A DNA stretch of 64,000 bases from positions 62,001-126,000 of the forward strand of contig NZ_CANMZW010000007.1 of NCBI RefSeq assembly GCF_947502445.1, in the 5' to 3' direction. This document shows, in pieces, positions 56,548 through 64,000 of this stretch; position 1 is the first letter of the stretch, and each line of letters begins with the position of its first letter. The notes beneath the pieces were generated by a model, which was not told the origin of the DNA, did not search any database, and saw only the letters and a list, made by a program, of their open reading frames with translations. Source of the stretch: an uncultured Brevibacillus sp. GTDB lineage: Bacteria > Bacillota > Bacilli > Brevibacillales > Brevibacillaceae. The position numbers and the translations under genes were made by a program.

Positions 56548-57114
56548 TTACCCCTCCATCTCTGGTATCAGGTGGTGCCGCAAGATTTTCAACGTTTGGT
56601 GCAGGCGGCTCTTGATAGTGCCGAGCGGCTCATTCCGCATCTGGGCAATTTCAGTAAGCGAATAGCCCTCCCAATACAGCGACTGAATCAATTCAATCTG
56701 GCTTTGAGAGAGATATTTGTATGCCTGCTCCATCTGTTCGCGTATCAGCTTGCGGGAGAGGACGTCGGCTGGATTGTTGGCCGGATGGTCCGGGATATGC
56801 TCCCATTTGTCAGGGGAGACGGGAACGAAACGCTGATTCCGCTTTTCACGGCGAAGATGGTCAATCGTAATGTTTCGGGTAATCGTAATCAGCCAGTTTA
56901 CAAACTGCCCCTTTTCAGCGCTGTAGCCCGACTCCGATGTCCACAGACGAGTAAATACTGCCTGAACAATGCTTCTGGCATGCTGCTCGTCTTGCGTGCT
57001 TTTCAAAGCAAAAGAGTAGACTAGCTTAATGTAGCGGTCGTATAGTTCCTCTAGTGCTGGACGGTGTTTTTGCATGACGAGTTGCATCAAGTCCGCGTCA
57101 CTCCAGTTTTGCAT
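56548..57114 (-). CDS. ECF-family RNA polymerase sigma factor
   Basis: The 188-residue sigma factor has region 2 (ALEELYDRYIKLVYSFAL, AVFTRLWTS, FVNWLITITRNITIDHLRR) and region 4 (LIQSLYWEGYSLTEIAQMRNE split over the HTH, then PLGTIKSRLHQTLKILR). It resembles the SigK/SigL-like ECF groups that pair with RskA anti-sigma factors. The pair is 3 bases apart. Target promoters, probably including its own operon, cannot be identified by eye. Confidence 0.92.
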   Translation of the reverse strand: MQNWSDADLMQLVMQKHRPALEELYDRYIKLVYSFALKSTQDEQHARSIVQAVFTRLWTSESGYSAEKGQFVNWLITITRNITIDHLRREKRNQRFVPVSPDKWEHIPDHPANNPADVLSRKLIREQMEQAYKYLSQSQIELIQSLYWEGYSLTEIAQMRNEPLGTIKSRLHQTLKILRHHLIPEMEG

Positions 57115-57157
57115 GAGACAGGCACACCTCTTTTCCCCCTGATCTCTACTACTTTCT

Positions 57158-58699
57158 CTAGGAAACGATTGTGTTGTGCGAGCGGTTCGATTCTCCCTGA
57201 AAGTTTTTGGGTGCGGGTGAGTTGCCTAGAGAGAGGCGAAAAACTGTACCTGCCTCGCTGCTTCGGACCAATTCCACGTTGCCGTGATGAGCTTTGGCAA
57301 GCAGCCTAGAAATCGTCAGGCCCAAGCCGAGCCCATGCTTTTTCTTTCGCTTGCTATCTCCGCGATAATATCGCTCGAAAATGAACGGTGCTTCTGATTC
57401 CGGGATGCCCTTGCCATTGTCAATAACGTCGATGATGAATGGATCACCCTGTTTTTCCGCAATGATTTGAATATGTGTCGCTTTGGCGGCAGCGCTGTTT
57501 CCAAGCAGATTGAGCAAGATTTGCTTGAGATGTGATTCATCTCCAGTCCAGACGGAATCGGTCGGTTGGAGAGAGGCGCTTACTTCGATATCTGCAAAGG
57601 AAGACAGTGTGTTCACCTGCGAAATCAATTGATCGAATAGTTCCGATACGTTTATTTCCTTGTTTTCCGCGTGAACGTCCCCTGCCTCCATAGAGGAAAA
57701 ATCAAGCAGGTCATTTACCATCGTTTGCAAGCGCTTGGCTTCATCCATGCTGATTTGCATAAATTCATCAGCATCTGGCCCACTTACTACCCCGTCTTTT
57801 ACTGCCTGTATCATGCCGCGAATCGAGGTGACTGGAGTACGCAGCTCATGTGAAACGCCCGCAAGCAAATCCGTGCGCATCCGTTCCAGCTGACCCAGAC
57901 GATTAGCCATCTCATCGAAAGATACGATCAACTGACTGATTTCGGACTCCTTGATTCGCGAAGCATCAGGCAAAGCGGGTTCATAGTTGCCGGCAGAAAT
58001 TTGCTCGGCAGCCAGTGCCAGCTGTCGCAGCGGCTGGGTCAGTGAGCGTGACAAGACATAAACAATGCCCCAGCCACACAAGGTAATGATCCCGATGGAG
58101 ACCATGATGGTGATATACGTATGGACGAGATCATTATTAAGCCGAGTGCTCACATAATACGTCCCGGCTACTTCATTTTGCAGATAGTATGGTACCCCTA
58201 CACGAAGCCAGGTAGCGTCATTTGTAGCGATGACTTCACGAGTTTCCATTTTTTTGTTGGCAGGTGTAATCGGAGTTGGCAGCACAACCTTTGTGGCAGG
58301 AGTCACAGCAGTCAAGTTCTTGAGCTGCAAGTTGGACAGATTAGAGATTTGAACCACATGATCCATTGGAATATCAGGCATGACCTTCGCAGCAAAGGCA
58401 GCTGTTGTCGTTGGCATCACTTGAGTCGCTTTGACCAGCGAGATCGAGGGTTGCAGTGTTTCTATAGGAGAAAGTGTGTAAGTTCTTGCAAAAGCTACCT
58501 TGGAATACGAATCAGCCAACAGCTGCGTTCTTGCTTCCAATACAGCAAACTGCTGCTCGGTGGCATTTTTATTGATCCAGTAAATGCCGAAAAAGCCAAT
58601 CCCGAGCAGCATGATCGACAAAATCATTGCATAGCGCCAGGTCCAGTAGCGCAAGAGAGGCACTGGCGGCTTGGGCTTGGAGCTTCGTTTAATAAACAC
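57158..58699 (-). CDS. Sensor histidine kinase
   Basis: A 513-residue kinase with two membrane helices bracketing an extracytoplasmic domain of about 170 residues, then HAMP (LTQPLRQLALAAEQI), HisKA with the phospho-His in GVSHELRTPVTSIRG and a GHKL ATPase (LLNLLGNSAAAKA, DNGKGIPE, GLGLGLTISRLLAKA). The frame extends to 58891, but the GTG at 58699 (VFIKRSS) overlaps the response-regulator gene by 11 bases and is the natural start. It is followed 43 bases later by the sigma gene on the same strand. Confidence 0.88.
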   Translation of the reverse strand: MFIKRSSKPKPPVPLLRYWTWRYAMILSIMLLGIGFFGIYWINKNATEQQFAVLEARTQLLADSYSKVAFARTYTLSPIETLQPSISLVKATQVMPTTTAAFAAKVMPDIPMDHVVQISNLSNLQLKNLTAVTPATKVVLPTPITPANKKMETREVIATNDATWLRVGVPYYLQNEVAGTYYVSTRLNNDLVHTYITIMVSIGIITLCGWGIVYVLSRSLTQPLRQLALAAEQISAGNYEPALPDASRIKESEISQLIVSFDEMANRLGQLERMRTDLLAGVSHELRTPVTSIRGMIQAVKDGVVSGPDADEFMQISMDEAKRLQTMVNDLLDFSSMEAGDVHAENKEINVSELFDQLISQVNTLSSFADIEVSASLQPTDSVWTGDESHLKQILLNLLGNSAAAKATHIQIIAEKQGDPFIIDVIDNGKGIPESEAPFIFERYYRGDSKRKKKHGLGLGLTISRLLAKAHHGNVELVRSSEAGTVFRLSLGNSPAPKNFQGESNRSHNTIVS

Positions 58700-59366
58700 G
58701 CAGACTGTACCCCATTCCTCTGATTGTTGTGATTTCACCCTCGGTGCTTGGCCATTGCTGCAAGCTCTTGCGCAAGCGTTTGACAGCAGTATCCACAGCG
58801 CGATCTCCTCCGTCAAAATCCATTCCCCATACCTGGTCCAAAAGCTGATCGCGACTGAAGCACTGGTTGGGGTGACGTGCCATAAAAACAAGCAGCTGCC
58901 AGTCGCGCGGCATCAACGAAACAGGTTCTTTTCCGAGGAGTACGTTTTGTGCTGAAAAGTCAATCGACAGCATGCCAAGTCTGACAATGTCCGCTTCAGC
59001 GAGATAGGAGGAACGGCGCAGCACAGCTTGTACTCTGGCCAGAACCTCTTCGGGATCAAAAGGCTTGGCAATATAGTCATCTGCACCTTGGGACAAGCCC
59101 TGAAGCTTGTCTGGCACTGTGCCGCGGGCCGTTATGATGATCACGGGGCAGCTGTTGTACTGACGAATTTGCTCCAGTATTTCCAGTCCGTCGTGGTCAG
59201 GGAGCATGAGATCCAGCAAAACCAGATCGGGCCTCCAGGAGAGAAAGGTTTGGAGAGGGTCCAGATTTCCGTCATTCCAATTGACTTCATAGCCGGCTCG
59301 TTGCAGATACACCTGCATCAGGCGAGCAATCGGCATTTCATCTTCAATGATATAAATTCGTTTCAC
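58689..59366 (-). CDS. OmpR-family response regulator
   Basis: A 225-residue regulator: receiver domain (EDE near residue 8, phospho-acceptor D in LVLLDLMLPDHDG, K in DDYIAKPFDPEE) and a winged-helix domain (MPRDWQLLVFMARHPNQCFS, DRAVDTAVKRLRKSL). It leads a leftward run of kinase, ECF sigma factor, anti-sigma factor and cupredoxin genes. Confidence 0.92.
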   Translation of the reverse strand: MKRIYIIEDEMPIARLMQVYLQRAGYEVNWNDGNLDPLQTFLSWRPDLVLLDLMLPDHDGLEILEQIRQYNSCPVIIITARGTVPDKLQGLSQGADDYIAKPFDPEEVLARVQAVLRRSSYLAEADIVRLGMLSIDFSAQNVLLGKEPVSLMPRDWQLLVFMARHPNQCFSRDQLLDQVWGMDFDGGDRAVDTAVKRLRKSLQQWPSTEGEITTIRGMGYSLRVY

Positions 59367-59520
59367 GTTTTCACGACCTCTTTTCTAACCGGTCCATATT
59401 GGATTGCTATCATCATAGCAAGGCGATGGAGGAATTGGCCTGCCATCATTTGTTAAGAAGTGCGTCTATCCACCATTTAAACATGGATGTTCTATTGTAG
59501 GTGATCTGTGTGTCTGAAAT

Positions 59521-60213
59521 ATGGCGAAGCTGTCTGAGATTGGAATGAAGCTGGTACTGGTCGATTTCAATCAGCAAACAGGCGAAGAAACACTTGGTAT
59601 GATCAAGGAAAAAGGCGGAGAAGGCATCTTTGTGCAAGCAAACGTAGCTGAATCCGCAGACGTACAAAACTATGTAAACAAAGCGATGGAAGCATACGGT
59701 CGCATCGACGTATTTTTCAACAATGCGGGAATTATTCAAAAGCCTCATCTGCTTTCAGATATCCCTGAATCGGAGTTTGACCGCATCCTGGCGGTGAACC
59801 TTAAAGGCGTGTTCATGGGCTTGAAATACGTCATTCCGGTAATGGTGAAGCAGGGCTCTGGCTCTATTATCAATACGGCGTCCACAGCAGGCTTGAAAAG
59901 CGAGCACAGCATGTCTGTTTATTCCGCTAGCAAGCATGCGGTTGTCGGTATTACCAAAGGGGCTGCATTGGAGTATGCCAAAACGGGCGTGCGCATCAAT
60001 GCGGTTTGCCCAGGCGGCGTAACAACGAGCCTCGTAGCAGGTCTGGAGCAAACGATCAAAGAAACAGGCAATGTGCCTGAGATTCAATTCCCACGCATTG
60101 GTCGCATGGCTGAAGCGGATGAAGTAGCGAATGTAGTAGCCTTCCTGGCTTCGTCTGGCTCCAGCTACATGACTGGCTCCATCGTGACAATTGACGGCGG
60201 TCTTACATTGTAA
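59521..60213 (+). pseudogene. 5'-truncated short-chain dehydrogenase
   Basis: The 230-residue frame begins inside the first helix of an SDR (AKLSEIGMKLVLVDF). The beta1 strand and the glycine-rich TGxxxGxG cofactor motif that should precede it are absent. The bases upstream encode nothing similar in any frame, and no ribosome site precedes ATG 59521. The rest is well kept: NNAG, IINTASTAG, YSASKHA and a C-terminal TGSIVTIDGG. Without the cofactor motif activity is unlikely. Confidence 0.75.
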
Positions 60214-60230
60214 ATCCGCCGCTTGCAAGC

Positions 60231-60269
60231 AAAATGCCTTTGACAAGTTCTTTCGTCAAAGGCATTTTT
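60231..60269 (+). terminator. Terminator after the truncated SDR
   Basis: A 14-bp perfect stem (AAAATGCCTTTGAC with GTCAAAGGCATTTT) has a 10-base loop and a T-run. Confidence 0.9.
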
Positions 60270-60323
60270 GCTATTTATAAAAAGCCCGTATCGCCTGGGG
60301 AGGCGCCTGTTTCTCTCGTTTGT

Positions 60324-60797
60324 TTATTTCTTGGCTGCAGGAGTTGTCGGTGTGGCTTTGGTGATTTTTCCTTCTTTTTCGAGTTGAGCGATCAGCTCTT
60401 CTACAGTGATCCCTTTCTCTTTCGCGACTTCTTCCAAACTAATCGCTTTTATGAGGGAGAAGGAAGCATTTCCTTGCTCATCACTTATATTGAAGATTGC
60501 CGTCATCGGTACGTTGCTGTCACCATTAGCTGGATCGATTTTTGCTTCAACCAGGGATAATGCTTTAACAATCTTTCCTTCTTTTTCAAGCTGAGCAATC
60601 AGCTCTTCTACAGTAATGCCTTTTTCCTTTGCCATTTGCTCCAGGTTGATAGCTGGTGCAGCTGTTGTCAGGTTTACCATCTTCATTTGGGCAGTGCCTT
60701 CGATTTTGGCAGCAGGTGCTTTTTCAGCTGCGAATGCGGAACCTGCCATTGCGGATACGGCGAGAGCCATTACAGACATTGCGATTTTCTTTTTCAT
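60324..60797 (-). CDS. Small secreted protein with two helical KEKGITVEELIAQLEKEGKI repeats
   Basis: I do not recognise a named family for this 157-residue protein. It has a clear signal peptide (MKKKIAMSVMALAVSAMAGSAFA, split here at the core, cleavage after AFA) and GAGGAGG before ATG 60797; the longer frame to 60875 is not needed. Two nearly identical 21-residue charged helical repeats, each preceded by a hydrophobic strand, bracket a middle segment (NVPMTAIFNISDEQGNASF). The tail is Thr/Pro/Lys-rich. It may be a wall or matrix protein; no enzyme motif is seen. Confidence 0.75.
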   Translation of the reverse strand: MKKKIAMSVMALAVSAMAGSAFAAEKAPAAKIEGTAQMKMVNLTTAAPAINLEQMAKEKGITVEELIAQLEKEGKIVKALSLVEAKIDPANGDSNVPMTAIFNISDEQGNASFSLIKAISLEEVAKEKGITVEELIAQLEKEGKITKATPTTPAAKK

Positions 60798-60949
60798 GTG
60801 AAATTCCTCCTCGGGATTCAATCTCGTATTGTGTTGAGCCAGCTTTCGGGCTTGCCCGTCTCGGCTACACAACAAAGATAATCCGCGCGTGTGTCCGTTA
60901 AATGGCCGAGTTTAGAAAAAGTGATGGAACGGATTGGGTCCCCCAAATT

Positions 60950-61326
60950 ACAAACTCGTAGTAAGCAAATACAAACCTGTAAACAGCAGGATGACGTAGG
61001 TAAGGACTTGAAATACGCGCTGGCTGATCTTTTTGAAAAGAAGCTGTCCAAGCAGAATTCCGGCAAAAAGGGCAGGCAGCGCGATGAGTGAAGAAAGCCA
61101 AATTTCTTTATTTGTACCGGCAAAACATACTTGCATGATCAGGCTGACCAAATAAATAAACAAGTAGTAGGCGAGTGCCGTGCTGCGAAGCGGATCATGA
61201 TCCCGGGAATCAGTCCGAACAGGCTGCCGCGAATCAATCTGCCAAGCCGTAGCCTGTACTTGTTTGTAGTAACGCCGCAAACAGGACGATTGACACGAGC
61301 ATCATCCAATGATCCACCTTGAACAT
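60950..61326 (-). pseudogene. Broken TauE/SafE-family permease
   Basis: The start (MFKVDHWMMLVSIVLFAALLQ, then TSTGYG) matches the N-terminus of TauE/SafE exporters but stops at a TGA after about 30 codons. A different frame resumes with fragments of the middle (RGSLFGLIPGIMI), and another open frame carries the C-terminal half (RSTALAYYLFIYLVSLIMQ, LIALPALFAGILLGQ). About 125 codons remain of roughly 250, with at least one deletion and frameshift. It is a decaying gene. Confidence 0.65.
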
Positions 61327-61422
61327 CCCTCCATTTGATTTTCGTGAGATTAGTCCATTTTATCGTTGTCGATCAGCTCGGTAAAATCAAAACATGCAGG
61401 AATTTGGAAAGTGACAGGTAAG

Positions 61423-61436
61423 CGAAAACGCTTGCA
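61423..61436 (+). promoter_or_regulatory. Candidate cre overlapping the -35 of the microcompartment operon
   Basis: CGAAAACGCTTGCA matches 12 of 14 positions of TGWAANCGNTNWCA and overlaps the -35 TTGCAA. CcpA binding would repress. Confidence 0.5.
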
Positions 61437-61460
61437 ATTTTCCCGCCATTGTCTTACATT
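61432..61460 (+). promoter_or_regulatory. Candidate sigma-A promoter of the microcompartment operon
   Basis: TTGCAA, 17 bases, TACATT. A start near 61467 gives a leader of about 150 bases with two hairpins. Confidence 0.55.
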
Positions 61461-61470
61461 AGAGACACGG

Positions 61471-61502
61471 ATAAGAATACAAAATTTTGTTTTGTTTCTT
61501 AT
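61471..61502 (+). other. First leader hairpin of the microcompartment operon
   Basis: ATAAGAATACAAAA pairs with TTTTGTTTCTTAT (one bulge and one mismatch) right at the predicted 5' end of the transcript. It may cooperate with the terminator at 61527. Confidence 0.45.
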
Positions 61503-61526
61503 TCAACAAGTGAACAAACAAAAGGC

Positions 61527-61578
61527 AAAGGTGCCATGAACATGAGGATTGTTTCCTGTGTTCTGGACACCTTTTTTT
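61527..61578 (+). terminator. Strong leader terminator before eutL
   Basis: A stem of about 19 pairs (AAAGGTG-CCA-GAACA-AGGA with TCCT-TGTTC-TGG-CACCTTT, small bulges) with a TTGTT loop ends in seven T residues, 43 bases before the eutL start. No rightward gene precedes it, so it acts on the operon's own transcript and implies antitermination. Confidence 0.75.
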
Positions 61579-61620
61579 GCGTTTTGAAAAGGGTAGTAGT
61601 GTTTGAAAGGAGTGACACGC

Positions 61621-62271
61621 ATGGAAAAACCAATTCGAGCGACGCCGCTTGCGATCCGGCTGATTCCCAATGTCGATCCTCAATTCGCGGAGAAGCTGAA
61701 CCTGCCTTCGCATATTCGAAGCCTGGGTCTTTTGACTTCCACGATTGATGATGTGGGATATACGGCGATCGATGAGGCGACGAAAAAGGCAGCTGTGGAA
61801 GTTGTTTATGCCAAGTCGTTTTATGCGGGCTCCGCCCACGCTTCTGGACCGTTATCCGGCGAGTTCATCGGGATGATTGGAGGAGCGACGCCATCGGAGG
61901 TACAGAGCGGTCTGGATGCAGCCGTTGCATTCATGGAAAGCGGAGCATGCTTTTACTCTCTAAATGAAGAGGGAACGCATGCGTATTACGCCCATGTCGT
62001 GTCGCGGACTGGAAGCTATTTGTCCCAGCTGGCGGGAATTCCAGAAGGGGAGCCGCTCGCTTATTTGATCGCTCCACCATTGGAAGCCATGTACGGAATC
62101 GATGCAGCTCTCAAGGCAGCAGACGTACAAATGATGCAGTTTTTTGGACCGCCTACAGAAACCAACTTCGGGGGAGCGCTTCTAACGGGTAGCCAGTCTG
62201 CTTGCACAGCAGCGGCAGATGCGTTTGCCACTGCCGTTAGAAGTGTCGCCCAGCAACCTGTAAAACGATAA
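61621..62271 (+). CDS. eutL: Microcompartment shell protein EutL
   Basis: A 216-residue tandem-BMC shell protein. The N-terminal IRATPLAIRLIPNVDPQFAEK (split over the first strand), SAHASGPLSGEFIGMIGG and the C-terminal FFGPPTETNFGGALLTGSQSAC motifs are characteristic of EutL, a gated-pore trimer of ethanolamine-type shells. AAAGGAG lies 9-10 bases before ATG 61621, preferred to 61603. It is the first gene of the operon; the signature enzyme genes must lie beyond the window. Confidence 0.92.
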   Translation: MEKPIRATPLAIRLIPNVDPQFAEKLNLPSHIRSLGLLTSTIDDVGYTAIDEATKKAAVEVVYAKSFYAGSAHASGPLSGEFIGMIGGATPSEVQSGLDAAVAFMESGACFYSLNEEGTHAYYAHVVSRTGSYLSQLAGIPEGEPLAYLIAPPLEAMYGIDAALKAADVQMMQFFGPPTETNFGGALLTGSQSACTAAADAFATAVRSVAQQPVKR

Positions 62272-62306
62272 AAGGGATTTTCCCTCTATAAGGGGTGGAC
62301 ATGTAA

Positions 62307-62798
62307 ATGCGCGCTCATGCATACTCACTTGGCATGATTGAAACATTGGGCTTGCCTGCTCTTATCGCTGCCGCAGATGCTGCTGCCAAAGCCGCAGATG
62401 TCAAGGTAGCGACTTATGAAGGAGCGGATGGCGGAATCGTCACCGTGTATGTGATCGGTGATGTATCCTCGGTACAAGCGGCTGTTGATGCTGGAGCTGA
62501 CGCAGCGAGACGTGTTGGACGATTGCTCCACTCTCACGTCATCCCGCGCCCAGATGAAAGTGTACCGAAAATGATCAAGAATCTGTTGAAACCACCTGTA
62601 CAGGAAGAGGTAAAGCCGGAGCCGGCACAGGCACAACCTGCATCCGCTCTTGCTGAACAATCGATCAACGATCTGCGCAAGCTGGCGCGTTCGTACGCTG
62701 ATTTCCCTCTTTCCACAAATGAAATCAATACAGCGAAAAAAGAAGATCTCATTCGCCTGCTAGAGGAAAAGCAACAAGGCGGAGGTGAACAAGCCTAA
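62307..62798 (+). CDS. BMC-domain shell protein with C-terminal extension
   Basis: Residues 1-90 are a single BMC domain (SLGMIETLGLPALIAAADAAAKAA split, then GADAARRVGRLLHSHVIPRP). A Pro/Glu/Gln/Ala-rich linker (about 100-120) and a C-terminal helical unit of about 40 residues follow (INDLRKLARSYADF, NTAKKEDLIRLLEEK). The latter looks like a Rho N-terminal/SAP-type helical fold. E. coli EutK and PduK-type shell proteins also carry C-terminal extensions. The stop overlaps the next start codon (TAATG). Confidence 0.85.
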   Translation: MRAHAYSLGMIETLGLPALIAAADAAAKAADVKVATYEGADGGIVTVYVIGDVSSVQAAVDAGADAARRVGRLLHSHVIPRPDESVPKMIKNLLKPPVQEEVKPEPAQAQPASALAEQSINDLRKLARSYADFPLSTNEINTAKKEDLIRLLEEKQQGGGEQA

Positions 62799-64000
62799 TG
62801 ACACTCGATGCTGATTTATATTCCATTCAGGAAGTCCGCACCTATCTGGCTCAGGCCAAGGAGGCACAAGCCAAGCTCGCTTCCTACACGCAGGAACAAA
62901 TCGATGCGATCATTGCAGCGATGTCCAAAGCGGGCGTCGAGGCAGCAGAACGACTGGCCGCAATGGCAGTGGAAGAGACAGGCTTTGGTAACATCCCTGA
63001 TAAACGAATGAAAAACCTGTTTGCTTCTCAGGATGTTTATGCGTGGATCAAAGACCAAAAGACCGTCGGCATCATAGGTAAGGACGAGGAAAACAAAGTA
63101 TGGGAAGTGGCACAGCCGTTCGGTGTTGTCGCTGGTATCGTGCCTTCCACCAACCCTACGTCCACCGTTATTTTCAAGTCGATGATTGCCCTCAAGGCAC
63201 GCAATGCGATCGTTTTCAGTCCTCACCCGTCCGCAGCCAAATGTACGCTGGAAGCAGCGCAGCTGATGGCGAAGGCCGCTGTGCAGGCTGGAGCACCAGA
63301 AGGCTTGATCCATTGTGTCAGCAAACCAACGCTCCCAGCTACCAACGAGCTGATCAAGCACAAGCTGACCAACGTCATCCTGGCAACAGGTGGATCGGCA
63401 ATGGTACGCGCTGCTTACAGCTCTGGTAAACCAGCTTATGGCGTGGGACCGGGCAACGTACCGGTATACATTCACCACAGTGCAGATCTGGTGGCAGCTG
63501 CTAAACGGATCGTACAGAGCAAAACGTTTGACTACGGTACGATTTGCGCTTCCGAGCAGGCGCTGGTGATTGAAGAAACCATCAAGCACCAAATGATCGC
63601 AGCGCTGAAGCGAGAAGGAGCATACTTTCTCGATGAGCATGAAAAAGAGCGCGTAGCCGCTATCATCATGGTCAACGGTTCGCTCAATGCTAAGATTGTA
63701 GGTCGCTCTCCGCATGTGATAGCACAGATGGCTGGCATTTCCATCCCTTCAGATACACGTGTACTGATCGCTGAGGAAAGCTGTGTCGGAAAGGCGTATC
63801 CGCTGTCCGTCGAAAAGCTGGCTCCGATCCTTGCTTTGTATACTGTTCAGGATGCGACAGAAGCATTTGCACGTTGCCGCGAGCTATTGGAGCATGGTGG
63901 TCTGGGACATACAGCAGGTATCCACGCTACAGACGAAAATATTATTGCGTCCTATGGCCAAGCGATGCCAGCATCCCGGGTTCCGGTCAACACCGGTACG
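62798..64000 (+). CDS. eutE: CoA-acylating acetaldehyde dehydrogenase, EutE type (3' end cut by window)
   Basis: The frame runs open to the window end, 401 codons. It begins with a short amphipathic helix (LYSIQEVRTYLAQAKEAQ), the usual encapsulation peptide of microcompartment aldehyde dehydrogenases, then the ALDH fold: GIVPSTNPTSTVIFKS, LATGGSAMVRAA and the catalytic Cys in DYGTICASEQAL. It converts acetaldehyde, NAD and CoA into acetyl-CoA inside the shell. The ATG overlaps the preceding stop. About 70-90 residues are missing. Confidence 0.93.
   Translation, partial: MTLDADLYSIQEVRTYLAQAKEAQAKLASYTQEQIDAIIAAMSKAGVEAAERLAAMAVEETGFGNIPDKRMKNLFASQDVYAWIKDQKTVGIIGKDEENKVWEVAQPFGVVAGIVPSTNPTSTVIFKSMIALKARNAIVFSPHPSAAKCTLEAAQLMAKAAVQAGAPEGLIHCVSKPTLPATNELIKHKLTNVILATGGSAMVRAAYSSGKPAYGVGPGNVPVYIHHSADLVAAAKRIVQSKTFDYGTICASEQALVIEETIKHQMIAALKREGAYFLDEHEKERVAAIIMVNGSLNAKIVGRSPHVIAQMAGISIPSDTRVLIAEESCVGKAYPLSVEKLAPILALYTVQDATEAFARCRELLEHGGLGHTAGIHATDENIIASYGQAMPASRVPVNTGT

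Noticed and set aside
61471..61578. EutV/ANTAR dual-hexaloop site
   Set aside because: Two hairpins precede the operon, but neither shows the six-base A-G loop pattern; left as an unidentified leader.

Overview
The window comes from a low-to-mid-GC Gram-positive spore-former of the Bacillales. The protein set and gene style (mtlA-mtlR-mtlF-mtlD, sigma-54 activators of the LevR and PrpR types, strong GGAGG ribosome sites, cre-like boxes, two HPr proteins carrying Ser46) look most like Brevibacillus. That assignment is an inference from recognised families, not from a database search. No rRNA, tRNA or CRISPR array was seen.

Layout. 1-6.9 kb: the 3' part of recQ, a secreted 5'-nucleotidase, and an aas-lplT lysophospholipid repair pair. 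6.95-8.33 kb: a lone-tnpB IS200/IS605-type element with its omega-RNA region, lying between a two-component operon (8.3-10.4 kb) and what looks like that operon's own terminator. 10.4-10.9 kb: a remnant of a chemotaxis receptor. 11.0-19.2 kb: a LevR-type sigma-54 activator followed by a chitobiose/cellobiose PTS operon (EIIB, EIIC, ChbG deacetylase, EIIA, GH4 glycosidase, HAD phosphatase, HPr paralogue) behind a near-perfect -24/-12 promoter with an adjacent cre-like site. 19.3-24.6 kb: a second two-component pair, a methyltransferase and a DEAD-box helicase. 24.7-26.5 kb: aldehyde dehydrogenase plus DUF779, divergent from two overlapping sigma-54 activators (26.8-30.4 kb). 30.5-38.2 kb: a sigma-54-type catabolic operon (tartrate/malate-type dehydrogenase, aldehyde dehydrogenase, SDR, TRAP transporter, FAD-linked 2-hydroxyacid oxidase).

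38.3-43 kb: a small membrane protein, formate-tetrahydrofolate ligase, a PH-domain protein and a second DEAD-box helicase with a terminator in its leader. 43.1-50.5 kb: a mannitol operon that also carries enzyme I and HPr. 50.5-54.6 kb: a sulfatase, a YeiH-family exporter and a divergent LysR regulator. 54.6-59.4 kb: a leftward run of response regulator, histidine kinase, ECF sigma factor, anti-sigma factor and a cupredoxin fusion protein. 59.5-61.4 kb: a decayed patch with a 5'-truncated SDR, a small repeat-containing secreted protein and a broken TauE/SafE permease. 61.4-64.0 kb: the start of a bacterial microcompartment operon (EutL, a BMC shell protein with a C-terminal extension, an EutE-type aldehyde dehydrogenase cut by the window end), preceded by a promoter, a cre-like site and a strong leader terminator.

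The theme is carbon-source control. Three sigma-54-type promoters, several cre-like boxes, two PTS operons and a microcompartment operon are interleaved. The most rewarding places for follow-up are the sigma-54 chitobiose operon with its own HPr, the paired operators between the aldehyde dehydrogenase and its activator, the leader terminators before the helicase and microcompartment genes, the TnpB element whose predicted guide is a host terminator hairpin, and the ECF sigma/cupredoxin operon.
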